From positions 3,348,429 to 3,412,428 of the forward strand of contig NZ_CP015109.1 of assembly GCF_002082015.1 (NCBI RefSeq): 64,000 bases of DNA. Reading direction: 5' to 3'. The notes under the pieces were generated by a model. It had not been told where the DNA came from and searched no databases. It saw nothing but the letters and a program-made list of their open reading frames with translations. Below are positions 35,982 through 47,031 of this stretch, one piece after another. Each line of letters starts with the position of its first letter. The stretch's first letter is position 1. The translations under genes were made by a program, and so were the position numbers. The stretch is from Sporosarcina ureae. Its GTDB lineage: Bacteria > Bacillota > Bacilli > Bacillales_A > Planococcaceae.

Positions 35982-37805
35982 ATGAATCAAGAGCAGAGAA
36001 CAGCACGTCAAAAAAACATCCGAAATTTTTCTATCATTGCCCATATCGACCACGGGAAGTCCACGCTGGCTGATCGGATTTTGGAAAAAACGGAAATAGT
36101 GAAAACTCGTAATATGAAGTCACAATCATTGGATTCGATGGACCTAGAACGTGAACGTGGTATTACCATTAAATTGAATGCCGTTCAGTTAGTCTATACG
36201 GCAAAGAATGGCGAAGACTATACGTTACACTTGATCGATACACCAGGACACGTCGATTTCACATATGAAGTATCCAGAAGTTTAGCGGCTTGTGAAGGTG
36301 CTATTCTTGTAGTGGATTCTGCGCAAGGTATCGAAGCGCAAACATTGGCGAACGTTTACTTAGCGCTAGACAATGATTTGGAAATATTACCTGTTATCAA
36401 TAAAATCGACCTTCCGGCAGCTGATCCCGATCGTGTGAAACAGGAAATTGAAGATGTAATCGGATTAGATGCATCGGAGGCAGTGTTAGCTTCTGCGAAA
36501 TCTGGAATTGGGATTGATGAAATCTTGGAACAGATCGTAGAAAAAGTGCCGGCACCTCAAGGTGATCCAGAAGCGCCATTAAAGGCATTGATCTTTGACT
36601 CTCATTATGATCAATATAAAGGAGTTATCGTCAATATCCGTATCGTAGAAGGAAAAGTAAAACCAGGCGATAGAATCCGTATGATGGCGACGGGTAAGGA
36701 ATTTGAAGTATTGGAGCTAGGTGTTTTCACTCCTAGTATTTCTCCGCGTGACGAATTGACTGTAGGTGATGTAGGGTTCTTGTCCGCTTCCATTAAAACG
36801 GTCGGCGATACACGAGTAGGGGATACTATCACGCTTGTCGATGACCCTGCAGAGGAAGCATTGCCAGGTTATCGTCGTATGAATCCAATGGTATTCTGCG
36901 GACTGTATCCAATCGATACATCTAAATACAACGATTTACGTGAAGCGCTTGAGAAATTGGAGCTAAATGACTCTGCACTTGAATATGAGCCAGAGACATC
37001 CCAGGCATTAGGGTTCGGTTACCGTTGTGGTTTCCTTGGCTTGTTGCATATGGAAATCATTCAAGAACGAATCGAACGTGAATTCAACATTGATTTAATT
37101 ACAACAGCACCAAGCGTTATTTATAAAGTAAACTTAACAGACGGCACGACGATGAGCGTAGATAACCCGTCGATGATGCCTAGCGCACAAAAGGTAGACT
37201 ATGTGGAAGAGCCTTATGTTAAAGCATCCATCATGGTACCGAATGATTATGTTGGAGCCGTCATGGAGCTCTGTCAGCGTAAACGTGGAGACTTCCTGAC
37301 AATGGATTACATGGACGCATCACGTGTCAATATTATATATGAACTGCCATTAGCTGAAATTGTCTATGACTTCTTTGACCAATTAAAATCCAGTACAAAA
37401 GGGTATGCGTCACTGGATTACGAATTAATTGGCTATAAGCAGTCGAAACTCGTTAAGATGGACATTTTGTTAAACGGCGAAACTGTGGATGCGTTAAGCT
37501 TTATCGTGCACAATGACTTTAGTTACGAACGTGGAAAGGCAATCGTTGAAAAACTGAAATCGTTAATTCCAAGACAACAGTTTGAAGTGCCTGTCCAAGC
37601 AGCAATCGGTCAAAAAATTGTGGCACGTTCAACGATTAAATCTATGGGTAAAAACGTTTTAGCGAAATGTTACGGTGGGGATATCTCCCGTAAGCGTAAA
37701 CTGCTTGAGAAACAAAAAGAAGGTAAGAAGAAGATGAAGCAAGTTGGCTCGGTGGAAGTTCCACAAGAAGCGTTCATGGCTGTTCTGAAGATGGATGAAG
37801 ATTAA
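35982..37805 (+). CDS. lepA: Elongation factor 4 (LepA)
   Basis: Translational GTPase that back-translocates or aids ribosome assembly. It is 607 residues with G1 AHIDHGKST, the RERGITIK switch, [14 protein letters not shown], and the LepA-specific C-terminal domain ([34 protein letters not shown]). A GTG at 35979 directly before the ATG is equally possible by spacing from TAGGAG; I prefer the ATG. Confidence 0.97.
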   Translation: MNQEQRTARQKNIRNFSIIAHIDHGKSTLADRILEKTEIVKTRNMKSQSLDSMDLERERGITIKLNAVQLVYTAKNGEDYTLHLIDTPGHVDFTYEVSRSLAACEGAILVVDSAQGIEAQTLANVYLALDNDLEILPVINKIDLPAADPDRVKQEIEDVIGLDASEAVLASAKSGIGIDEILEQIVEKVPAPQGDPEAPLKALIFDSHYDQYKGVIVNIRIVEGKVKPGDRIRMMATGKEFEVLELGVFTPSISPRDELTVGDVGFLSASIKTVGDTRVGDTITLVDDPAEEALPGYRRMNPMVFCGLYPIDTSKYNDLREALEKLELNDSALEYEPETSQALGFGYRCGFLGLLHMEIIQERIEREFNIDLITTAPSVIYKVNLTDGTTMSVDNPSMMPSAQKVDYVEEPYVKASIMVPNDYVGAVMELCQRKRGDFLTMDYMDASRVNIIYELPLAEIVYDFFDQLKSSTKGYASLDYELIGYKQSKLVKMDILLNGETVDALSFIVHNDFSYERGKAIVEKLKSLIPRQQFEVPVQAAIGQKIVARSTIKSMGKNVLAKCYGGDISRKRKLLEKQKEGKKKMKQVGSVEVPQEAFMAVLKMDED

Positions 37806-37817
37806 TTACACTCAGTG

Positions 37818-37845
37818 AAAAGGGGGCAAACCGCCCTCTTTTTGC
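37818..37845 (+). terminator. Terminator after lepA
   Basis: AAAAGGGGGC (37818-37827) pairs with GCCCTCTTTT (37833-37842, one wobble), followed by more T. hemW starts 33 nt beyond, so hemW may depend partly on readthrough. Confidence 0.75.
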
Positions 37846-37877
37846 CGTTTACCTATTTACATAAAGGATGTGACAGC

Positions 37878-39017
37878 ATGCGGGGAGTATATATCCACAT
37901 ACCGTTTTGCCAGCAAATTTGTCATTATTGCGATTTCAATAAAGTATTTCTTAAAAACCAACCGGTTGATCAATACATCGAATCAATCGGCAAAGAGTTT
38001 TCTTATATGAAAGAAGCGGGATATTCATTTGAAGAAGTGGAAACCGTCTTTTTAGGCGGTGGCACACCGACAGCACTGAACGTTCCGCAGCTCGATCGGT
38101 TACTAACGATCGTTTCACAATATATCGACGTCACGGCATTAAAGGAATTCACGACAGAAGCAAACCCTGATGATTTATCAGAAGGACAACTTGCTATATT
38201 GAAGGAAAAAGGCGTAAACCGCTTGTCGATCGGTGTACAGACATTTAATGAACGACTACTGAAACAAATTGGGCGTACGCATTCCAATGAAGACGTGGAG
38301 AACGTGATCAAAGCAGCACGCAAAGTTGGCTTCGAAAATATTAGCATCGATTTGATGTACAGCTTACCTACGCAGACGGTGAAAGAATGGGAAGAGACAC
38401 TGGATCGGGCATTGGCGCTTGATTTGCCTCATTACTCAGCTTATTCATTGATCGTGGAGCCAAAGACGGTCTTTTACAACCGAATGGTCAAAGGGAAGCT
38501 ACCCTTGCCAGGAGAAGACATGGAAGCAGAAATGTTTGCGATGGTGATCGATCGCATGAATGCAGCAGGACGCGATCAATATGAAATCAGTAATTTTGCT
38601 AAACCTGACCATCTTTCGTTTCATAACCTGATTTATTGGGAAAACTCCCACTATGCAGGTATTGGGGCGGGTGCGCACGGTTATATCGGCAAAGACCGTT
38701 ATGCGAACGTCGGACCGTTGACACATTACATTAACTTATTGGATGAAGGAAAGTTGCCCCATAAAGAGGTACATGAAGTAACTCTTGCGGAAGCGATGGA
38801 AGAAGAAATGTTCCTCGGTTTACGAATTATTGAAGGAGTATCGATAAAAGAATTCGAACGGAAATTCCAGCGCCCGATGCGTGAAGTATTCGGCAAACCG
38901 ATAGAAAAATTACAGCAGCAGGGGCTTTTGCAAATCGATGGAGACCATCTCCGTTTGACTAGAAAAGGTGTTTTCCAAGGGAACACCGTATTTCAAGAAT
39001 TTTTATTAGGAGATTGA
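37878..39017 (+). CDS. hemW: Radical SAM heme chaperone HemW
   Basis: A 379-residue radical SAM protein with C11, C15 and C18 in CQQICHYC, GGGTPTAL, and a C-terminal HemN-like domain. HemW-type rather than HemN: the motif has CxxxCxxC followed directly by the short form without the HemN N-terminal extension. It binds heme and probably passes it to targets. The ATG at 37878 follows AAAGGA by nine nt; an upstream ATG at 37815 would overlap the terminator. Confidence 0.92.
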   Translation: MRGVYIHIPFCQQICHYCDFNKVFLKNQPVDQYIESIGKEFSYMKEAGYSFEEVETVFLGGGTPTALNVPQLDRLLTIVSQYIDVTALKEFTTEANPDDLSEGQLAILKEKGVNRLSIGVQTFNERLLKQIGRTHSNEDVENVIKAARKVGFENISIDLMYSLPTQTVKEWEETLDRALALDLPHYSAYSLIVEPKTVFYNRMVKGKLPLPGEDMEAEMFAMVIDRMNAAGRDQYEISNFAKPDHLSFHNLIYWENSHYAGIGAGAHGYIGKDRYANVGPLTHYINLLDEGKLPHKEVHEVTLAEAMEEEMFLGLRIIEGVSIKEFERKFQRPMREVFGKPIEKLQQQGLLQIDGDHLRLTRKGVFQGNTVFQEFLLGD

Positions 39018-39027
39018 GTTTGTTTCG

Positions 39028-39056
39028 TTGACATGTAAAATAGAATTTGATAAATT
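39028..39056 (+). promoter_or_regulatory. SigA promoter of the hrcA operon
   Basis: TTGACA (39028-39033) and TAAATT (39051-39056) are 17 nt apart, just upstream of CIRCE. Confidence 0.75.
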
Positions 39057-39066
39057 ATGAGTAGTA

Positions 39067-39093
39067 TTAGCACTCGATGTTAAAGAGTGCTAA
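39067..39093. promoter_or_regulatory. CIRCE operator (HrcA-binding site)
   Basis: TTAGCACTC (39067-39075) and GAGTGCTAA (39085-39093) with a nine-nt spacer: the exact CIRCE consensus. It lies between the promoter and the hrcA ribosome-binding site, so HrcA should repress the whole operon until heat stress. Confidence 0.97.
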
Positions 39094-39107
39094 CAGGAGT
39101 GATGATC

Positions 39108-40163
39108 ATGTTGACAAACAGACAATTGCTCATACTACAATTGACAGTGAAAGATTTCATCGAGTCTGCTCAACCGGTTGGTTCCAGACAACTGTCGAAA
39201 AAGCCGGAAGCGCCATTTAGTTCGGCAACCATTCGGAATGACATGGCGGATCTGGAGGATATGGGTTATTTAGAAAAGACTCACACATCATCTGGAAGAG
39301 TACCTTCCGAAAAAGGCTATCGGTTCTATGTGGATCATTTATTGAAACCACAAGCTCTAGGCCTGGAAGATAGCTTACAGTTGCGTACGATGTTTCAGGA
39401 AAGAGTAGGAGAGTCTGAAGAGTTAATTCGGAAATCCGCAACCATACTCTCCGACTTGACGAATTACACGTCGATCCTTCTCGGACCTGACACGTCTACG
39501 CATGCCGTCAAGAAATTCTCTATTGTTCCATTGGACCAACAACGGGCAGTGGCGATTATCGTAACGGATAATGGACATGTGGAAAACCGAATTTTTGATG
39601 TGCCACCTGGACTCACTGCTTCGGAAATTGAGAAGACGGTAAACATTTTAAATGAACGCCTAATCGGCACATCGCTTGTGCAGTTGCAGCAAAAATTGCA
39701 ACTCGAAGCGAAACATGTATTTGAACAGCATATTCACCAAGCCGAACAACTATTCAGCTCGTTGCAGCAAGCAATGGCAGTGGAGCCTGAAGAGCGATTG
39801 TACTTTGGCGGCAAATTGAATATGTGGAAACAGCCGGAATTTCACGACTTCCAGAAGATGCAATCATTTTTTGAGCTGATAGAGAAAGGCAATCCTGCCA
39901 TGGGACTTTTCCATAAAAACGAACAAGGAATTCAAGTTCGTATTGGCTCTGAAAACAATGTGATTGAAATGGAAGACTACAGCGTGATTACTTCCACGTA
40001 CTCGGCAGGAGAGAATATGGAAGGTTCCATTGCAATTATCGGTCCGAAGCGGATGGATTACGGAAGAGTCATTACATTGCTCGATATACTAAGCAGTGAT
40101 TTATCTTCTGCACTTCATCGGTTAACTATCGGAAAAGACGGGAACGGGAGGCAAGACACGTGA
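39108..40163 (+). CDS. hrcA: Heat-inducible transcription repressor HrcA
   Basis: Winged-helix repressor of 351 residues that binds CIRCE and is kept active by GroEL. The N-terminal DNA-binding part LTNRQLLILQLTVKDFIESAQPVGS continues with SSATIRNDMADLEDMGYLEKTHTSSGRVPSEKGYR-like sequence. The ATG at 39108 has eight-nt spacing from AGGAG; a nearer ATG at 39102 has only two. It overlaps grpE by four nt. Confidence 0.97.
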   Translation: MLTNRQLLILQLTVKDFIESAQPVGSRQLSKKPEAPFSSATIRNDMADLEDMGYLEKTHTSSGRVPSEKGYRFYVDHLLKPQALGLEDSLQLRTMFQERVGESEELIRKSATILSDLTNYTSILLGPDTSTHAVKKFSIVPLDQQRAVAIIVTDNGHVENRIFDVPPGLTASEIEKTVNILNERLIGTSLVQLQQKLQLEAKHVFEQHIHQAEQLFSSLQQAMAVEPEERLYFGGKLNMWKQPEFHDFQKMQSFFELIEKGNPAMGLFHKNEQGIQVRIGSENNVIEMEDYSVITSTYSAGENMEGSIAIIGPKRMDYGRVITLLDILSSDLSSALHRLTIGKDGNGRQDT

Positions 40164-40738
40164 AAGAAAACCAAGAGTTCGAAGAGCAGCTAGATGAAAA
40201 TCTTTCCGACCAAGAGCAAGAACAAAACGATGCGGCAGATCAACCAGAAGTTGAAGTTGTCGAAGAGCTCACTACAGAACAAGAACTTGAGAAAAAAATA
40301 GATGAATTAACGAAAGCTCTTGAAGAAGAAGAGGGTAAGAAATTACGCGTAATGGCAGATATGGAAAACGTCAAGAGACGAGCTTCACTCGATTATCAAA
40401 CATTGCAAACATACCGTGCACAAAACGTCATGGTGAATATTTTGCCTGTACTGGATAACTTCGAACGTGCACTATCTGTTGAGGCGAAAGAAGAAGAAAC
40501 GAAAGCCCTCTTAACGGGTATGGAAATGGTTTACCGTTCATTAGTAGAAGCTTTAAAATCTGACGGACTGGAAGAAATCGAAGCGCTTGATCAAGAATTC
40601 GATCCGAACTTCCACCAGGCAGTCATGACAGGCAATGAAGAAGATAAAGATTCTGGAATTGTTTTGGAAGAACTGCAAAAAGGATACAAGCTAAAAGAAC
40701 GTGTACTACGACCATCCATGGTTAAAGTAAACGAATAA
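40160..40738 (+). CDS. grpE: Nucleotide exchange factor GrpE
   Basis: 192 residues: an acidic N-terminal disordered tail, a long coiled coil with LRVMADMENVKRRASLDYQ, and the beta-wing domain ending with LQKGYKLKERVLRPSMVKV. GrpE releases ADP from DnaK. GTG start overlapping the hrcA stop (GTGA). Confidence 0.96.
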   Translation: MKENQEFEEQLDENLSDQEQEQNDAADQPEVEVVEELTTEQELEKKIDELTKALEEEEGKKLRVMADMENVKRRASLDYQTLQTYRAQNVMVNILPVLDNFERALSVEAKEEETKALLTGMEMVYRSLVEALKSDGLEEIEALDQEFDPNFHQAVMTGNEEDKDSGIVLEELQKGYKLKERVLRPSMVKVNE

Positions 40739-40775
40739 AAATTAAAGCATTCACATTTTAGGAGGAAAACCACAC

Positions 40776-42620
40776 ATGAGTAAAATTATCGGTATTGACT
40801 TAGGAACAACAAACTCAGTAGTAGCAGTATATGAAGGCGGAGAAGCAAAAGTAATTCCGAACCCTGAAGGTAACAGAACATCACCATCTGTTGTCGCATT
40901 CAAAAACGGCGAACGCCAAGTAGGGGAAGTAGCAAAACGTCAATCGATCACAAACCCTAACACGATCATGTCGGTTAAAAGACATATGGGTACGGACTTT
41001 AAAGTAGAAGTGGATGGCCAAGAATACTCTCCACAAGAAGTGTCTGCTATGATCCTTCAATACATGAAGGGCTATGCTGAAGAATACTTAGGCGAAAAAG
41101 TAACGAAGGCTGTTGTTACAGTTCCTGCGTACTTTAACGATGCACAGCGTCAAGCTACAAAAGATGCTGGTAAAATCGCTGGTCTTGAAGTAGAGCGCAT
41201 CATCAACGAGCCAACAGCAGCTGCACTTGCTTATGGTTTGGATAAAACAGAAGAAGATCAAACTATCCTAGTCTATGACCTGGGTGGCGGTACGTTTGAC
41301 GTATCGATCCTTGAACTAGGTGACGGAGTATTCCAAGTACGTTCAACAGCAGGTGACAATAAACTTGGTGGAGACGACTTTGACGATATTATTATGGATT
41401 ACCTAGTACAGGAATTCCGTAAAGAAAACTCTATTGATCTTTCCAAAGATAAAATGGCTATGCAACGTCTAAAAGATGCAGCTGAAAAAGCGAAGAAAGA
41501 TTTGTCTGGTGTTACATCCACTTCAATCTCACTTCCGTTCATCACAGCTGGAGAAGCAGGACCATTACACTTGGAAATTACATTGACTCGCGGGAAATTC
41601 GACGAATTGACAGCGAACCTGGTAGAACGCTCTATGATTCCAACTCGTCAAGCATTAAAAGACGCAGATCTTTCAGCATCTGATATCGACCGTGTCATCT
41701 TGGTTGGTGGTTCTACTCGAATTCCTGCTGTACAAGAAGCAATCAAAAAAGTAACAGGTAAAGAGCCGTTTAAAGGCGTAAACCCAGACGAAGTAGTAGC
41801 AATGGGTGCGGCAGTTCAAGGTTCAATCCTAACAGGAGACGTAAAAGACGTAGTACTTCTTGACGTAACACCTCTATCACTAGGCATTGAAACAATGGGC
41901 TCTGTGTTCACAAAACTAATCGACCGCAATACGACAATCCCTACTAGTAAGTCACAAGTGTTCTCTACAGCAGCTGACAACCAGCCAGCAGTAGATATCC
42001 ATGTCTTGCAAGGTGAGCGTCCGATGGCGACTGACAATAAAACACTAGGTCGCTTCCAATTGACGGATATTCCACCAGCACCACGTGGCGTTCCGCAAAT
42101 CGAAGTAACATTCGACATTGATAAGAACGGTATCGTCAATGTTAAAGCGAAAGATATGGGTACACAGAAAGAACAGAATATCACGATCCAATCTAGTTCA
42201 GGTCTTTCGGATGAAGAGATCGATCAAATGGTTAAAGATGCAGAAGCACACGCTGAAGAAGATAAAAAGCGTAAAGAAGAAGCAGAACTTCGCAACGAAG
42301 CGGATCAGTTAGTATTCATGGCTGAAAAGACACTTAAAGATATCGAAGGCAAAGTGGATGAAGCAGAAGTGAAAGATGCGGAAGCAGCATTAGAAGAATT
42401 GAAAGCTGCTAACGAATCTGGAGATCTCGAAGAAATTCGTACGAAGAAAGAAAAACTTGACGAATTAGTCCAAGCTCTATCTGTAAAACTATACGAGCAA
42501 GCTGCTGCTGAAGCACAAGCTGCACAAGGCGATGCACAACCTGGTCAAGAAGACGACAGTGTAGTAGATGCAGATTTCGAAGAAGTAGAAGACGATAAAG
42601 ATAACAAAGATACTAAATAA
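40776..42620 (+). CDS. dnaK: Molecular chaperone DnaK (Hsp70)
   Basis: A 614-residue Hsp70 with [18 protein letters not shown], the [11 protein letters not shown] phosphate loop, [11 protein letters not shown], linker [13 protein letters not shown] and a substrate domain; the C-terminal tail is acidic (ADFEEVEDD). AGGAGG ribosome-binding site. A terminator-like hairpin follows, so its expression should exceed that of downstream genes. Confidence 0.98.
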   Translation: MSKIIGIDLGTTNSVVAVYEGGEAKVIPNPEGNRTSPSVVAFKNGERQVGEVAKRQSITNPNTIMSVKRHMGTDFKVEVDGQEYSPQEVSAMILQYMKGYAEEYLGEKVTKAVVTVPAYFNDAQRQATKDAGKIAGLEVERIINEPTAAALAYGLDKTEEDQTILVYDLGGGTFDVSILELGDGVFQVRSTAGDNKLGGDDFDDIIMDYLVQEFRKENSIDLSKDKMAMQRLKDAAEKAKKDLSGVTSTSISLPFITAGEAGPLHLEITLTRGKFDELTANLVERSMIPTRQALKDADLSASDIDRVILVGGSTRIPAVQEAIKKVTGKEPFKGVNPDEVVAMGAAVQGSILTGDVKDVVLLDVTPLSLGIETMGSVFTKLIDRNTTIPTSKSQVFSTAADNQPAVDIHVLQGERPMATDNKTLGRFQLTDIPPAPRGVPQIEVTFDIDKNGIVNVKAKDMGTQKEQNITIQSSSGLSDEEIDQMVKDAEAHAEEDKKRKEEAELRNEADQLVFMAEKTLKDIEGKVDEAEVKDAEAALEELKAANESGDLEEIRTKKEKLDELVQALSVKLYEQAAAEAQAAQGDAQPGQEDDSVVDADFEEVEDDKDNKDTK

Positions 42621-42644
42621 GTAATTCGAAATAGCTATTGACGG

Positions 42645-42680
42645 AAAAGTCAAAGTCCGAAATTCCGGCTTTGACTTTTT
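42645..42680 (+). terminator. Terminator between dnaK and dnaJ
   Basis: AAAAGTCAAAG (42645-42655) pairs with CTTTGACTTTT (42669-42679), with further CCG/CGG pairing near the loop, and a T-run. It lies inside the heat-shock operon. Confidence 0.85.
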
Positions 42681-42713
42681 CGTTTGTTAACTCAACAAAA
42701 TTCGATAGCAACG

Positions 42714-42722
42714 TGTTACAAT
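42714..42722 (+). promoter_or_regulatory. Extended -10 promoter upstream of dnaJ
   Basis: TGTTACAAT (42714-42722) is a TG-extended -10 located 34 nt before the dnaJ start and downstream of the dnaK terminator. No CIRCE is near it, so dnaJ may also be transcribed independently of HrcA. Confidence 0.5.
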
Positions 42723-42756
42723 GGACAACAGGTAAAATGCGATGAGGGGTGCAATG

Positions 42757-43878
42757 ATGAGTAAACGAGATTACTATGAGGTGCTAGGCGTATCTAAATC
42801 TGCTACAAAGGAAGAGATCCGCAAAGCATACCGTACACTTTCTAAAAAGTACCATCCGGACTTGAACAAAGAAGCGGATGCAGAAGTGAAATTTAAAGAA
42901 GTAACAGAAGCATTTGAAGTCCTAAGCGACGAGAATAAGAGAGCGGAATATGACCAATATGGTCACAACGGCCCTGGTGCAGGCTTTGGAGGATTTGGTG
43001 GCGGAGGTGCAGATGGCTTCGGTTTCGAAGATATCTTCAGCACGTTCTTCGGTGGCAGTGCAAGAAGAAGAGATCCAAATGCTCCACAAAAAGGTAACGA
43101 TTTGCAATACACGATGACAGTCGACTTCATGGATGCGATTTTCGGTAAAGAAACAGAAATTGATATCCCGCGTGAAGAAGAGTGTGACACGTGTGACGGT
43201 ACAGGTGCCAAAAAAGGTACTAGCGTCAAAACATGTACGGAATGTAATGGTTCGGGTGAGGTTTCTTTCGCTCAAAACACGCCATTTGGTCAAGTCGTGA
43301 ATCGCAGAACATGTCCTACATGTCAGGGTACAGGTAAAATTATTCCTGAAAAATGTGAAACATGCCGAGGCAAAGGTCGCGTAACGAAAAACAAAGTGAT
43401 TAAAATCACGATACCTGCTGGTGTAGACCAAGGTCAACGTCTACGTGTAGGCGGTCAAGGCGAAGCGGGTATTAATGGAGGACCTCCTGGAGACTTATAC
43501 ATCGTCTTTAACGTGCGTCCACATAAACGTTTCATTCGTGAAGAAGACGATATTATATTGGAATTGAACTTGACGTTCCCACAAGCATCACTTGGAGACG
43601 AACTCGAAGTCCAAACGGTACATGGAAAAGTGAAGCTAAAGATTCCGGCTGGTACACAAAACGGCACAACTTTCCGTCTACGCGGAAAAGGAGTTCCAAA
43701 CGTACACGGACACGGAACAGGCGATCAGCACGTCATCGTTAAAGTGCTTACACCGAAAAAGATGACCGAGCGACAAAAGGAATTACTACGTGAGTTTGCA
43801 TCAATTGAAGGAGAATCACCAGATGAGTATTCCAGCTCATTCTTCGATAAAATCAAACGCACTTTTAAAGGTGAATGA
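42757..43878 (+). CDS. dnaJ: Molecular chaperone DnaJ (Hsp40)
   Basis: Stimulates DnaK ATPase. The 373-residue type I protein has the J domain ([24 protein letters not shown] at residues 32-34), a Gly/Phe-rich linker, four CxxCxGxG zinc motifs ([32 protein letters not shown]), and the C-terminal substrate domain. The ATG at 42757 follows GAGGGGT by six nt; the nearer starts at 42742 and 42754 fit less well. Confidence 0.97.
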   Translation: MSKRDYYEVLGVSKSATKEEIRKAYRTLSKKYHPDLNKEADAEVKFKEVTEAFEVLSDENKRAEYDQYGHNGPGAGFGGFGGGGADGFGFEDIFSTFFGGSARRRDPNAPQKGNDLQYTMTVDFMDAIFGKETEIDIPREEECDTCDGTGAKKGTSVKTCTECNGSGEVSFAQNTPFGQVVNRRTCPTCQGTGKIIPEKCETCRGKGRVTKNKVIKITIPAGVDQGQRLRVGGQGEAGINGGPPGDLYIVFNVRPHKRFIREEDDIILELNLTFPQASLGDELEVQTVHGKVKLKIPAGTQNGTTFRLRGKGVPNVHGHGTGDQHVIVKVLTPKKMTERQKELLREFASIEGESPDEYSSSFFDKIKRTFKGE

Positions 43879-43893
43879 AAGGATTGACTAACT

Positions 43894-44838
43894 GTGAAAT
43901 GGTCTGAAGTTTCCGTGCACACGACACATGAAGCAACTGAGGCAGTAGCGAACATCTTGCATGAAGCAGGCGCGAGCGGAGTCGTTATTGAAGACTCTGA
44001 AGAACCTGGTAAAGAACGAGTAGACCAGTATGGCGAAATATATGCACTAGATAAAGAAGACTTCCCAAGTGATGGGGTTATTATCAAAGCATATTTGCCT
44101 GTCACTAGTTTCATCAACGAAACAGTTGAAAACCTTGAATTGGAAATTGAAGGTCTTCGTCAATTTTCATTAAATCCTGGACGCTTTACTATAGGCATTA
44201 CAGAAGTAGATGAAGAAGATTGGGCTAACTCCTGGAAACAATACTTCCATCCTGTCAAAATATCAAAGCGTTTTACCATTGTTCCTACATGGGAAGAGTA
44301 TACACCTGTGGAATCTGATGAATTGCTCATCGAATTGGATCCAGGTATGGCCTTCGGTACGGGTACACACCCTACGACAGTCCTCTGTTTACAAGCACTA
44401 GAGAAGTATCTCGAACCAGATCAGACGATTGTCGATGTTGGAACAGGTTCAGGTGTACTAGCAATCGGTGCTGCCTTACTAGGTGCCAAACACATTACCG
44501 CGCTTGACTTGGATGAAGTAGCTGTACGCGCTGCACAGGAAAATGTCGCGTATAACCAAGCAGATGATCGCATCACGGTTTTAAAGGGGAATCTTCTCGA
44601 TTCAATTGAAGAACCTCCTGATATGATCATTGCGAATATATTGGCGGATGTCATTATGTCATTTTCCCAAGATGCTTACCAACTCGTCAAACCAGGCGGA
44701 CTATTCATTACATCAGGTATTATCGGTGCGAAACGGGACGAAGTACGTAACGACCTGATAGCACAAGGTTTTGAAATTGTGGAAACGGTGCTTATGGAAG
44801 ATTGGGTAGCGATCATTGCGCGTAAGGGTAGTGAATAA
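43894..44838 (+). CDS. prmA: Ribosomal protein L11 methyltransferase
   Basis: A 314-residue AdoMet enzyme that trimethylates L11. The N-terminal substrate-recruitment domain precedes FGTGTHPTTVLCLQAL, VDVGTGSGVLAIGA (motif I), and NILADVI. GTG start. It is the fourth-to-fifth gene of the heat-shock operon, yqeT in B. subtilis. Confidence 0.95.
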   Translation: MKWSEVSVHTTHEATEAVANILHEAGASGVVIEDSEEPGKERVDQYGEIYALDKEDFPSDGVIIKAYLPVTSFINETVENLELEIEGLRQFSLNPGRFTIGITEVDEEDWANSWKQYFHPVKISKRFTIVPTWEEYTPVESDELLIELDPGMAFGTGTHPTTVLCLQALEKYLEPDQTIVDVGTGSGVLAIGAALLGAKHITALDLDEVAVRAAQENVAYNQADDRITVLKGNLLDSIEEPPDMIIANILADVIMSFSQDAYQLVKPGGLFITSGIIGAKRDEVRNDLIAQGFEIVETVLMEDWVAIIARKGSE

Positions 44839-44840
44839 TC

Positions 44841-45581
44841 ATGCAACGTTATTTCTTGAATCAGCCATTTAATGAGCAACGTCAAGTAGCAATTAGCGGA
44901 GATGATTATAAACATATTGTGAAAGTGATGCGTATGACGCCGGGTCAGGAAATACTGACAGTTTATGATGGTGTTGCGTCGGTAGCGATGATTGACAGTA
45001 TTTCTGAAGACGTTGTTACTGTTTCAGAGCAGCGACAATTGGACCAATATAATGAGTTGCCGATTTCTGTAACGATTGCTTGTGGATTGCCTAAAGGCGA
45101 TAAACTCGATTTGATCACGCAAAAAAGTACTGAACTTGGTATGAGCCGATTGATTCCCTTTGCGGCGAAACGGTCGATTGTCAAATGGGATGCTAAAAAA
45201 GGCGACAAACGTATAGAGCGTTTGCAAAAAATTGCCAAGGAAGCTGCTGAACAATGTCATCGCAATCAAGTGCCAGAGATTTTATCCGTCCAAAGCGTCA
45301 AGCAACTGATCATGTATACAGATTCCTTTGATGTCAAATTATTTGCGGATGAAGAAGATGCGAAAAGCGAAGTTCCGCATAAGATTGCAGACCGTCTGAA
45401 AAACATGTATCATGAACAATCGATAGTAATTGTTTTTGGACCGGAAGGCGGATTAGCGCGGGAAGAAGTTACTCAACTTCAAGAAGCAGGTTTCCATCCA
45501 GTGTCGTTAGGACCTAGAATCTTGCGCACGGAAACAGCTCCTTTATATGTATTATCCGCAATGTCTTATGAATTTGAATGA
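44841..45581 (+). CDS. rsmE: 16S rRNA m3U1498 methyltransferase RsmE
   Basis: A 246-residue SPOUT-class methyltransferase with a PUA-like N-terminus (HIVKVMRMTPGQ), ITQKSTELGMSRLIPF, the knot motif VFGPEGGLAREEV and LGPRILRTETAPLYVLS. It starts two nt after prmA, and its 3' end lies 16 nt upstream of mtaB. Confidence 0.95.
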   Translation: MQRYFLNQPFNEQRQVAISGDDYKHIVKVMRMTPGQEILTVYDGVASVAMIDSISEDVVTVSEQRQLDQYNELPISVTIACGLPKGDKLDLITQKSTELGMSRLIPFAAKRSIVKWDAKKGDKRIERLQKIAKEAAEQCHRNQVPEILSVQSVKQLIMYTDSFDVKLFADEEDAKSEVPHKIADRLKNMYHEQSIVIVFGPEGGLAREEVTQLQEAGFHPVSLGPRILRTETAPLYVLSAMSYEFE

Positions 45582-45597
45582 AAGAAGTGAACAACCT

Positions 45598-46938
45598 ATG
45601 TCTTCAGTTGCTTTTCATACACTAGGCTGCAAAGTGAATCATTATGAAACAGAAGCGATTTGGCAACTATTTCAAGAAGCAGACTATGAAAGAGTAGAGT
45701 TTGATAAGAATTCTGATGTCTATGTTATTAATACATGTACCGTTACAAACACCGGTGATAAAAAGAGCCGACAAGTAATTCGTCGTGCCATTCGTAAAAA
45801 TCCAGATGCAGTAATCTGTGTAACAGGTTGTTATGCACAAACATCCCCGGCAGAAATCATGGCAATTCCTGGTGTGGATATTGTGGTCGGTACACAAGAT
45901 CGTTCAAAACTACTTGGGCTGATCGAACAATTCCGTGAAGAGCGCCAGCCGATCAATGCGGTGCGCAATATTATGAAAAACCGTGTATATGAAGAACTTG
46001 ATGTACCTTCATTTACAGACCGCACGCGTGCTTCGTTAAAAATACAAGAAGGGTGTAATAACTTCTGTACGTTTTGTATCATTCCATGGGCTAGAGGATT
46101 GATGCGCTCACGTGATCCTGAAGAAGTTATTCATCAAGCACAACAACTCGTCGACGCGGGTTATCTTGAAATCGTTTTGACAGGCATTCATACAGGTGGG
46201 TACGGTGAAGACCTAAAAGGTTATAACCTAGCTCGTCTATTGCGTGATTTGGAACAACAAGTAAAAGGGTTAAAACGACTTCGTATTAGTTCAATCGAAG
46301 CGAGCCAATTAACAGATGAAGTGATCGATGTATTGCGCGAATCCAATATAGTCGTACGTCATTTGCATATTCCAATTCAATCGGGTTCAGATACTGTACT
46401 AAAACGGATGCGTCGTAAATACACAATGGAATTCTTCTCTGATCGTCTCAAGCGTTTGAATGAAGCGTTGCCGGATCTTGCGATTACATCCGATGTCATT
46501 GTAGGTTTCCCAGGTGAAACGGAAGAAGAGTTCATGGAAACTTATCACTTCATTCGTGACCATAAGTTTTCGGAACTTCATGTGTTCCCTTATTCAAAGA
46601 GAACGGGCACACCTGCCGCTCGCATGGAAGATCAGGTGGATGAAGAAGTCAAAAATGAACGCGTGCACCGTTTGTTAACATTGAACGATCAATTAGCAAA
46701 AAATTATGCTGCGCGTTTTGAAGGCGAAGTACTCGAGGTTATTCCAGAAGAAAGCTTTAAGCACGACACTGAGCAAAATCTCTATGTAGGCTATACAGAT
46801 AACTATTTGAAAGTAGTCTTACCTGCAGATGAAACGATGATCGGACAAATTGTAAAAGTAAAAATCACAAAAGCGGGCTATCCTTACAATGAGGGTCAAC
46901 CTGTTCGTGTACTTACAGAGGAAAAAATCACGATGTAA
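45598..46938 (+). CDS. mtaB: tRNA N6-threonylcarbamoyladenosine methylthiotransferase MtaB
   Basis: Adds a methylthio group to t6A37 to give ms2t6A. The 446-residue protein has the N-terminal UPF0004 iron-sulfur domain (FHTLGCKVNHYE, VINTCTVT, VTGCYAQ), the radical SAM CxxxCxxC in GCNNFCTFCIIPWARG, and a C-terminal TRAM domain. The ATG at 45598 follows AAGAAGTGA. It closes the operon before a terminator. Confidence 0.94.
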   Translation: MSSVAFHTLGCKVNHYETEAIWQLFQEADYERVEFDKNSDVYVINTCTVTNTGDKKSRQVIRRAIRKNPDAVICVTGCYAQTSPAEIMAIPGVDIVVGTQDRSKLLGLIEQFREERQPINAVRNIMKNRVYEELDVPSFTDRTRASLKIQEGCNNFCTFCIIPWARGLMRSRDPEEVIHQAQQLVDAGYLEIVLTGIHTGGYGEDLKGYNLARLLRDLEQQVKGLKRLRISSIEASQLTDEVIDVLRESNIVVRHLHIPIQSGSDTVLKRMRRKYTMEFFSDRLKRLNEALPDLAITSDVIVGFPGETEEEFMETYHFIRDHKFSELHVFPYSKRTGTPAARMEDQVDEEVKNERVHRLLTLNDQLAKNYAARFEGEVLEVIPEESFKHDTEQNLYVGYTDNYLKVVLPADETMIGQIVKVKITKAGYPYNEGQPVRVLTEEKITM

Positions 46939-46942
46939 TATG

Positions 46943-46968
46943 GACCACCTGTGATGGGTGGTCTTTTT
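46943..46968 (+). terminator. Terminator after mtaB
   Basis: GACCACC (46943-46949) and GGTGGTC (46957-46963) with a seven-nt loop, then TTTTT. It ends the heat-shock operon. Confidence 0.88.
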
Positions 46969-47031
46969 CGTGCAACAAAATGCAAGCTTTGATATACTGA
47001 AAAAAACAGTATGTAAAAAGGAGCGCTTTCA

